DNA from: Karstenula rhodostoma CBS 690.94 | Lineage: Eukaryota > Ascomycota > Dothideomycetes > Pleosporales > Didymosphaeriaceae | Length of the DNA: 64,000 bases | NCBI GenBank assembly: GCA_010093485.1 | Contig: MU001499.1 | Span: 620,001-684,000 of the forward strand | Direction of reading: 5' to 3' | In this document: one piece after another, positions 55,864-64,000 of the stretch | Layout: each line of letters starts with the position of its first letter | Numbering within the stretch: the first letter of the stretch is position 1 | Program-made: the position numbers and the translations under genes | Notes under the pieces: generated by a model | The model's input: the letters and a program-made list of their open reading frames with translations, nothing else | Told to the model about the DNA's origin: nothing | The model's database searches: none

Positions 55864-58134
55864 ATGTCGTCCTGCTTCGGATTCCGCAAGTCGCGCGCCG
55901 ACGACCAACGCCCGCTGCTGCCTCAGTACCGCGATGACACCGTTATGCAGCGCGAGGTGCACCAGAAGCTGCACTCTTACCAAATGATCCGAGCCCTGGG
56001 CAAGGGATACATGCCATCCAACGAACAGCTCATCATCAACTTGCGTTCCCTATTGGCCGCCGACGTGCTCAACCCGGACAATCCAGACCTCAGCGATTCC
56101 GGCCGGCTGCTCGTCAAGTTCACCAAGCGATGGCTGCACGAGTTCATCGAATTGCTTCTCAACAAGAATGGCAGCGACCAGATACAGGACTTCCTCTGGT
56201 ACTTGTCCAAATCGAGGGTCTCTGTAGATGTCGAGGATCTTACCCATCGGGCCGTCAGGTCCAGAGCCAAGGCAGACATTTCCGCGGGTGGGTCGTCCCT
56301 GTCGATCATGTTGATGCTTCTCCGCTGACACTTCCTAGCCTACAGTAGCCTACAAACGGTTGGGTCGCTACTGCTGACCAATACCGATTTCCGCATCTTC
56401 CTCGCCGACCTCAATACCGTTGGTCGTGAGGTGTTCAGAGATACTGCTTTCACTCTGTCAAATGTGGCTAAGAAGGCAGGGAAGAAGATAGAGCCATCTC
56501 AGGCTGACCAGAAGGCCCTCCAAGAACCAGGTGCCGATTCAGGCGAGGCGCCTACGACCGAGGACCTCAATGGCGACCTGGCAGAAGTGGCTCAAGTTGT
56601 CGGCGCTGGTACGGCCAAGGTTGGTAAGAAGGCACAAGAGAGCCTGGTAGGCAAACTCCAGGGCGACGAGGGAGATTCGCTACTCTATCGGCTGAAGAAG
56701 ACGGTGACAAACCTGCGCAAGAAGCGTGACTACTCTGACTCGGTGTCCACCTTGGCCCTCCTGCTCCAGAGATATGCTTTGGCCTATTCTCGTATGGCCG
56801 AAGATGCTATGGGCGCCACTCAAAAGGATATCAGCACGAATACTGCTACAGATAGGGCCGTGAAGAACTTCTGGACCTTCATTAGCTCTTTCGGAGATGC
56901 ACAGGAATGGAAGAAGCTCGAAGACAGCTTCCACAAAGTCTTGGAGCATTCTCGAAAGGATCCCGAGTTCGAAGATCTGCTCACTGACATTGGAAACTCG
57001 CTGCAGAAACTGCTGACCGATCCTGACTTTTTTGAGCATGCCGAGGAAAAGTTCCAAGAGCTTAGAAAGAAGTCAAAAGGCGTCGGGACAGAGTCCTCCC
57101 TGCGCAAGGATATCGATTCATTCTTCGAACAAGCACAGAAGACGTTCAATTCAGTGACGCACGACCAGGATATTGCGAAGCTCATCAAGACGACGACGCA
57201 GCTCTTCTACATCCTCTCACCACAATATCAGTACACGAACGGAGAGCTCATCCAGGACGCAATCAACGTCTTCGTCCCTCTCTTCGTTCAGGCCATTCAG
57301 TATATCCCCATTCCGCGTCTCGAAGTATCCACTCCAGAAGTCGATCTCCTCCTGGAAAACCTTATCATCGAGCCAGGCAAAACCATCAACAACACCTCCT
57401 TCCTCCCCTTCCGTTTCCGCGTAGAAACTCGCAACGACTTCGAAATCTGGAAAGCCAAATTCCGCACTGCTTCCAAGGTAGACTCCAAGCTCACCATCAA
57501 GATCGACGGCCTGTCCCTCCGCGCCGAAGAAATCGGCTTCCTCATGCGCGCGCACAAGGGCCTCCTCCGCCTCGCAGACGAGGGCATCGCCTCCTTTGAG
57601 CTCGACGAGCGCGGCATCGACATCCACCTCGACGTGGAGATTGCCAAGGACCGCCAGGAGCAGATGCTCACGCTGAACGCCGTCCGTGTGCACATCCACA
57701 AGCTCAGCTACACGCTGCGCAAGTCCAAGTTCACCCTCTTCGGTTGGCTTCTCAAGCCGCTGCTACGCCCCATCATTCGCAAGGTCATGGAGAAGCAGCT
57801 CGCCACCGCCATCGCGGATGCCATCCACGCTGCCAACCGCGAGCTCCTCTTCGCACGCGAGCGCCTGAGGGCGACGCGCATCTCCGACCCTGGTGACCTG
57901 CGCACGTTCTTCAAGGCCGTGTTGACCAGGCTGACGCCTGAGGATGACCCCGATCTGTACACCAGGGTAGGCGTTGCCGCGCCCGGGAAGGGTGTCTTCG
58001 CTGGCCAATATGCACCTGGAAGCGTGGTTAAGCTGTGGGAGGAGGAAGGCAGGCAGGCGAGTGAGAGGATCGAGGAGTGGGATGAGGGAGGGTGGAGGAA
58101 CGACGTCTTCGACTTGCATGCTATGATGCTGTGA
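55864..58134 (+). CDS. HAM1-like (N- and C-terminal domain) protein, BPI/LBP-like fold
   Basis: Two exons, 55864-56287 and 56339-58134, giving 739 residues. The splice restores ADISA-AYSSLQTVGSLLLT. The N-terminal region (YQMIRALGKGYMPSNEQLI, LRSLLAADVLNPDNPDLS, RLLVKFTKRWLHEFIELL) and long helices with Lys-rich linkers match the fungal HAM1-like N-terminal domain. The C-terminal half has SPQYQYTNGELIQDAINVF, NTSFLPFRFRVETRNDFE, SKLTIKIDGLSLRAEEIGF and FTLFGWLLKPLLRPIIRKVM, typical of the HAM1-like C-terminal (formerly DUF4449) domain. That domain is related to tubular lipid-binding BPI/LBP folds. No signal peptide or transmembrane helix. A lipid-binding role is inference from the fold. Name recall: moderate confidence. 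Confidence 0.8.
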
Positions 58135-58887
58135 GTAGGCAACCGTTAACATTACGACTTCTGCTGCTGTATTCTTCACCATGGGAATTTGGCGTTAAGC
58201 TGGGTTCTTAAGAGTTGGGCACTGCGAGTTCAGTGGTTCGGTTCCTTGGTTTTCGCGCATGGCATCTTCGGAATGGGCTTTAAAATTGGGACTGTTTCTC
58301 TTATGGTGTCAGTATATGTATACTCATGTTTATGTCTATCTCGTTTGAGCGCGATTGTTGCAAGACGGTGTCACCGTAGTAATAATTTTGAAGAACAGTA
58401 TGACAGTACTACAACCTAATTGTTCACTCAGTGCCCAGATCTCTAACCGATGCACACTGCATACATTTTAGCCCTAATCTGTCACCGATAATACTTCATT
58501 CTTTCTAACGTCAATCTTCTCAACTTATCTTTTGGCTCGTGAGCATGTATCATCGCGCTATCCCACCAGAGTTCCTACAGGTACACCTCGTTCGCGAAGC
58601 ACTTTCGCAGGTGCTATATCCGTGCACCATTTCAATAACATATTGACCGCCAAAAGTAGACGCAAATATGTTCAAAACTTATGCAGGCAATGCAGAACGA
58701 CATGATGAATTCGAAAAAAATGCAGCAATCAACAAGCAGCCTCAAGGCCCATCCACCTCATGCGAATTGCTAAAACGCCCAGCAATGCACCAAAATGCCT
58801 CCACTCGCTCTTCCAACGCCAAAAAATGCACACATCAATCAATCAACGCTCCAAATGCGCCGCTACCAACGAACGAAGTGAAAATAC
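58135..58887. other. Convergent spacer
   Basis: About 750 bp between HAM1-like and kinesin stop codons; AT-rich 3' UTR-like sequence, no gene seen. Confidence 0.5.
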
Positions 58888-61241
58888 TCAAAACTCCACA
58901 GTTAATCCCAGCCTCATGGTTTCAACCGACTTCCCCCCAACACCTTTCAACATCGCCAGCATCTGTAGGTCCCGGATCTCCTCATCGTCCATGTCGACTA
59001 AGCAATTCACAATCGCATCTGCCTTTTTCGCACCCACGCCTTTCAGCGCCTTGATCTGCGCGACGTCCTTTGTGTTGATGATTTTGAGCAAGCGAGCCGT
59101 ACGAGGCGTTTGGTCTGCAAGATTTGCAGAGTACGAGGCGTCATCTTGGTCGCGAAATATCGGCAGCTTCTTCGTTGTGGATTTGGTCTTGCGGGCAGAC
59201 TTCTTGAACTTAAAGCTGGAGTCTGAGGCGTAGGATTCGTCGTGGTCGGAAGCATCAACGGGTGCGAATTCGTCGTCGTCAGTTTCAACCCCGGGAACCA
59301 TTTTACTCTGCTTTGTGGACAGGGGTGCCATCCGGTTTGACGCACGGGCAGGTGCTGCATGTAGCAAACCAAACCCGACTTCACGTCGGCTGCGGATGTT
59401 CTCTTCCAACTTGGCAATCTTTGCTTCCAGCCTGCCGTTACCTGGGAAGTAAGGTAGAGCCAGCTGGAACATGCGAAGGGCGCTGACTTCTTCCCCGCGG
59501 GCCAAGTGCTGCTTGCCCATGAGCAAAAATTGCAGTCCAGGTCCCGACTTGTCATCGTCCCGAGCCTCGACGCGCTGCTCTAGATCATCTAATCGCCTCT
59601 GTAGTTCCGCAGAAAGCGCAGGTGCAGCGACTGCCGCATCTTGCAAGGCTTTTTCCGCAAGCTTCTCGTCTATTCGCTGAGATATCATAGCCTCGATAGA
59701 CTCCTTGGTCATTGCGTTCTCGGAAGGGCGTGCTCGCGACGTGTTATCAGCCGATCGATATGTCTTGATTGGCCGAGACGCAGATGCACTGGATTCCGCA
59801 GCTCGTTTGTGAGTGTCCAATCTTCGTACGCCTTGGTTCTGGGCAGGCAAGTTAGATGCACGCATCCCAGGTTTACGGGAATCAGAATATACAGAAAAAG
59901 CCTTGTTGGGCTTTTGTCCCTGCTTCTTCTTCTCTACCTCCTGTATGTTCGCATTATGCGCCGCAGCCAGTGGTCTGAGAGGTTGTCGAGTGATGGTCGC
60001 ACCGCCAATACTGCTTGTTGCAGCAAGAGGCTTCGTCATTGCACGGTAGATAGGGTCGTTTTCGACTTCGGAAACTTCGATCTTCTTCGTTCGGCTCGCA
60101 AAGTTGAGAGATGCCAAGGTGTCTAGATGGTATGCTCGTGTGGGCGCCAGGTTGAGGATCATCACTGTCAGACCGCTGTTCTGTCCTAGTGACAGAATGC
60201 GCGTCATCTTCGATTCGCGGTACGGTATTCGAGTCTGTTTCTTGTTTATAGCGTCGACACATTGCGCCAGAACAAACAGGGACTTGTTGATAGCGGAGCT
60301 CTCGACCAGTCGCTCTTTGTTGTTCTCCGTTCGTCTGTTGTCTTCTGAACCTGCAAGGTCTATGCATGACGCCCGGCTGACTCGTATGGTATCTTCGGTG
60401 GTCTGGGTAATCTTGACGCAAAGAATGGCGTGCGACCGCGATGAGTGCGCGTTGAGCTGGAACCGGTTAGTAAGCTTTTTCGATATTATGCGAAGAACTG
60501 CTCGCCTTCGTTGCAGACGTCGATCTGTTGACGTTGGCTTGATCGTATAACTGCTCAAATTCCTTCAACGTCGCACAAGGCTTCTCGATCAAACCGACCA
60601 CGACAGTCTTGCCCTTCGCACTATCCCTAATGGGTAGTCCAGAGGGCGTTCGCTTCTCTGGAGGTTCGAAAAGGTCATACACACGGTCACAGTAGATCTC
60701 GAAGTATTCCAGTGCAACCTCGACGTGCGTCGCTCCTCCAGTATCCTTTTCGACCTTTTTGCATCTCCGATATATCGCGCTTAGTAACCTGGGAATGACA
60801 CCCCGATCCGCTAACGTCTTTCCACCTCGCATTGTATGCGTCTTGCCGGTCCCTGTGCATCCGTGCGCGAATATCGAGAGATCGCTTCACAGTGTCAATC
60901 ATACGCGTCTCAGGTGTAACGGCGTTGCGCTTACAAGCCATTGAAGAGGTGTTTTACGGTCGGAGATACTGGTGTGATGATCAGCACTTGTTCCATGCAC
61001 GAGCTGTCTCGGGTGACCTACTCTCTGCATCAAACAATTCTTGCTGTGTGGCCTCCTGCTCGTAAACCGAAGAGAATTGAAAGCTGAAAGATTCGCTGTC
61101 GGTCTTTGGATTGGGTATGCGAACAATGGTAGGCCGGTCTTTGGTATTCTCGTCTGTGGTCGATTCGGCGGTAACGATGCTGTCTTTGTCAAGCTCGTGT
61201 TTGAGCAACGGCCGGATGCGCGCGACGACTCGTACACTCAT
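58888..61241 (-). CDS. Kinesin-like protein, KIF22/Kid-type chromokinesin
   Basis: Four exons: 61241-61022, 60968-60935, 60884-60506 and 60456-58888, giving 733 residues. The motor domain is N-terminal (SVRVVARIRPLLKHELD). The P-loop HGCTGTGKTHTMRGG is restored across introns 1-2. Switch I is LNAHSSRSHAIL across intron 3, switch II is SCIDLAGSEDNRR, and IPYRESKMTRILSLGQ follows. The motor ends near residue 340 (LNFASRTKKIEV). A basic/disordered stalk with a short coiled coil (ELQRRLDDLEQRVEARDD) and a TPR-like piece (ARGEEVSALRMFQLALPYFP) follows. The last ~65 residues hold two helix-hairpin-helix-like units (IKALKGVGAKKADAIVNCL, LAMLKGVGGKSVETMRL), the DNA-binding module of kinesin-10/Kid. 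Family members move chromosome arms on spindle microtubules. Intron 3 is GC-AG. Confidence 0.9.
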
Positions 61242-61331
61242 CGCGAAGGTGAAGGAGGTAAGGAGGAGAAAGTGCTGTGGACAACTTCAAAATCTACGAG
61301 GAAGAATGGCGCAACTACGCTGACGTCGAGT

Positions 61332-62092
61332 TCAGGGTTCGTGGATTAACCTGGTGTGGGCCCGTGTTGATTGCTGTCTCGTTCGCGTTGCTCCAGACAA
61401 CGACTCGCTAAGGGGCTCCACGTGATTTTCGTCCTTCAAGGGCATCCCGTCTGTGGCTGTAGGTTCTAACAAATTGATGTCAAAGTCTGGTTCATACCTG
61501 CACTCATTCATATCGGCATGTCTATAGAAGACAGGCTTGTTCATAATTCTCTAGTGAGCTGTTATCGGTGCCTTGATACCTCCAGCTGATTTAGATACGC
61601 GTGAAGGGCATCATCCTTCGGGAACCCGAGGATGTCAATGTTGGCCGAATACATAGAGTATAGAGTGCCATAGGAACACTGATCGAACAGCGTAAATGTA
61701 GATTTTGGTTTCTTGGTGTACTTGTTGCCAGCCGACATAGTCCCGAGCTCAATGGGAAGGCCCTTGCAGGAGCTTCCGCCGAAGTAACTTCGCGCGCCAT
61801 TTCCACACCATCGGAGAGAAAACGCATCCAATACGTTCGGTGGCCGGTTTCAAGACCTATTTCCGGCATGGGCGTGTATATAGTCGAGATGAAGACGTCT
61901 GGGCGTGCCGCCCACGATGCGGCTCCACATTGGCTCCACGTATCTGATTGGCTCCCAAGGCTTCTGTACCTGAAACGCCTGCGCTTTGAATCGAACAACG
62001 ACCACCACTCGACCACTCAAATACGCCCAAACCCAGTACAACGTAGAAAACGAAGACTTTAGCGATAATGTTGGAACCAGTACCGCTGTGCC
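61332..62092 (-). pseudogene. Frameshifted remnant of an unidentified gene
   Basis: On the minus strand, protein-like sequence runs through three frames in order. The first is TLYWVWAYLSGRVVVVVRF, QVQKPWEPIRYVEPMWSRIV, GGTPRRLHLDYIHAHAG (to ~61868). The second is IGLETGHRTYWMRFLSDGVE, MAREVTSAEAP. The third is CKGLPIELGTMSAGNKYTKK, FTLFDQCSYGTLYSMYSANI, DILGFPKDDALHAYLNQLE (to 61562), then a short gap and MNKPVFYRHADMNECRYEPD, FDINLL in the next open piece ending at 61332. No intron signals explain the shifts at ~61867 and ~61770. A start codon is not evident. Family unknown; a membrane-anchored N-terminus is suggested by the hydrophobic VVVVV segment. Sequencing error is the alternative. Confidence 0.5.
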
Positions 62093-62380
62093 CTTGGTGC
62101 TCGGGTCAAACAGCTAGTGGAGCATCAAAACCAGACGATGGCCAACTGTGAAGTGCCGGTCTCTCGTAGTCTCGTGTCAAGAACGCGTTTAACATAGTCG
62201 CGATTTTCGTTCTGTCTTTCCGTCTAGCATCTCGTGTGTTCGTCGATCGTTTCTCTTTCTTAATCGTGTGATTCCCTTGAACTTTGACTTCCTGTCTTTT
62301 CTGCCCAAGCGCGCGGCTTCCCAAGCAGTCCCTATCTTCTTGCGATCTTCACTTCTCTAATCTAGCTCGCCTTCAAGAAG

Positions 62381-63852
62381 ATGGTTTCGTTTTTCTCAGT
62401 ATGGCTGCTGGCAGCATACTCTAGTCTTGTGATAGCTGGACCGTTACCTCATTTGCGACATCAATTCTCGTGAGTGTCTCGCCCTCGACCCAAGGCCCGG
62501 GGACTGACTCATATAGTTCATTACATTACCTCAACACCTCATCGACTTCGACGATTGCATCTAGAAACGACTTCGCAAATACTCTCGATCTTGCCTCAAT
62601 AGCATCTAGCATCCCTGCGACACAAAGCATAGAGGCCAATACGGCAGTGATGGTCGAGCCAATCGACCACACCGTCTTTACTCGCACTGAAGCCGCCATC
62701 ACATTTGTCAATCCTAAAGGAGATCCACTAGTCACCCAAGCTGAAGAAACGGTCCTATCGACGTCGTATATCACGAAGCCATCGACAACGGAGACACCGA
62801 CTCCCAAAGCTTCGCCCAGGGTTTCGAGTCTAGCAGCCTTAGAAACTTCTACGAGTACACAGGATTTCGGGTCCTTATTGGATACTAGCGTACAAGCTAC
62901 CACCACACTTTCGGAACGCTTGTCTGACAATACTACTACGAGTACGACAGCACCTCAACAGCCGATGTTCACTTATGAACCAGAAGACGTTACCACTGTT
63001 GGAGACAGTTCTCGACCAACAATCACAATCACAATCTCCAGCTTCACCACGCTCACTGCAGGCTTGGATGGTACCGTAACAGAGACAGGGCAGCCGTCTG
63101 TCCCAGTGAACTCAAGTGCGACCCCACCAACGGCATTGCTGCAGAGCACGATCGCTCTTTCATCCAATTATAACAACCAGTCAACAACATTGACTGGGGG
63201 AGAGTCGTCCTCATCGGCTAAGCGCACCTTCTTTGTGACGAGCACAGAATACACCACACTGTACCCTTCAACCCCGACGTCTTCGCAAGCTGCACCCCAA
63301 CCGTCTCTCCAGTCGTCGTCATCTGTAGTAGCATCCGAGCCAGCAATCCCAACCCTCACCCGTTCTTCTACTCCATCATCAACAGAGCCGGTAGCAACGG
63401 AGACACCGAGCTCTTCAACACCACCTGCGTTACCCACAAGCTCGCTGTTACCGCCGCCTATCATCGTGATCACACCGTCGGCGCCAGAATCATCTGAACC
63501 GGCAGTATCAAGCACTCAAACAGCCGAACAACCCAGCAGCGGTGGCGGAGGCTTCGCCTACCCCACCCAGCAACCAGCCGAAAGTTCAAATGGACCCTCA
63601 GCGCCTCCATCGTCCAGCGCGGAAGCACCCTCAGTCGTTCCAAGTCCACCTTCAGGATCCACACCGGCAACCACATCGCCTCCATCCTCATCTTCATCGG
63701 CAGAGCCTTCGCCAGCACTATCATCAGCATCTAGTGGTCCTCTGGTCGTTGTGCCAATCGACTCGAGCCAGATATTCACCGTGACGGAGACGGAGACGAC
63801 GACGACGACGGAGAAGGAGACGGTGACTGTGACTGCCACTGTGACGGCTTGA
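62381..63852 (+). CDS. Secreted Ser/Thr/Pro-rich mucin-like protein
   Basis: Two exons, 62381-62469 and 62517-63852, giving 474 residues. Exon 1 encodes a signal peptide (MVSFFSVWLLAAYSSLVIAG) and a short basic stretch. The intron has a GTGAGT donor, a CTGAC branch and ends ATATAG. The mature protein is about half Ser, Thr and Pro with no cysteine pattern, for example TTLSERLSDNTTTSTTAP and a Pro/Ser-rich C-terminal third. It ends in SSQIFTVTETETTTTTEKE and TVTVTATVTA. Such proteins are typically heavily O-mannosylated and wall-associated. There is no GPI signal or membrane helix at the C-terminus, so retention would be non-covalent or the product is released. An additional 3' exon cannot be excluded. 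Confidence 0.8.
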
Positions 63853-64000
63853 GTGGTTGCTGCTAGATTTCTTTTGATACCCATACTTGCGGAGGAGAGT
63901 GGAAGTAACGCGTAATGGGGAGGTAGCAACTGAGGGATGTAATACAGGATAATATATGCAGGGCATGTTCAGAATACCGTTGAGCTCATTCCATCCTTCC
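63853..64000. other. 3' flank to window end
   Basis: Short non-coding tail; nothing seen. Confidence 0.5.

Overview
The window is nuclear DNA of a filamentous ascomycete (Pezizomycotina). Genes carry short spliceosomal introns of about 46-134 nt with GTRNGY donors, CTRAC/CTGAC branch motifs and YAG acceptors. The gene set includes an Ssr4 chromatin subunit, a GPI-anchored Crh glucan-chitin transglycosylase, a UDP-galactopyranose mutase, a QutG-like phosphatase and a secreted PL4 rhamnogalacturonan lyase. The DUF7730-type protein and gene style suggest Dothideomycetes, but species and order cannot be fixed from sequence alone.

Layout. 0.1-2.9 kb: a mitochondrial helical-repeat (PPR-like) protein. 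2.9-5.2 kb: coding-like remnants. 5.2-7.6 kb: rhamnogalacturonan lyase (minus). 7.6-14.8 kb: a gene-poor block with minisatellites, one doubtful small gene and a fragment of a multicopy fungal family. 14.8-19.7 kb: DUF7730-type protein, a 124-bp TA-flanked MITE, inositol monophosphatase-like phosphatase, and a single-pass membrane protein. 21-29.4 kb: a housekeeping cluster (LSM12-like, 6-phosphogluconate dehydrogenase, RBM42-like, Ssr4). 31-46.4 kb: tyrosinase, ADE2, ribosomal protein L18, a triose-phosphate/nucleotide-sugar-type transporter, UDP-galactopyranose mutase, PRO2 and Crh. 46.4-52.1 kb: mostly non-coding, with tRNA-Ile(AAU) and one hypothetical gene. 52.2-64 kb: NAD(P)-malic enzyme, a HAM1-like lipid-binding-fold protein, a KIF22/Kid-type kinesin with a C-terminal helix-hairpin-helix, a frameshifted pseudogene, and a secreted Ser/Thr-rich protein.

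The genes do not form a biosynthetic cluster. They are mainly primary metabolism (purine, proline, pentose phosphate, pyruvate), gene expression, and cell-wall or secreted functions. UDP-galactopyranose mutase, Crh, the Ser/Thr-rich proteins and possibly the tyrosinase all act on the cell surface but are independently spaced. I found no convincing undescribed multi-gene system. The most unusual signals are gene-structure features: 6-nt and 11-nt microexons needed to restore conserved protein motifs, four consecutive 19-32 nt exons in the 6PGDH gene, tandem alternative donors that switch the Crh C-terminus, a GC-AG intron in the kinesin gene, and a palindrome/repeat module upstream of L18.
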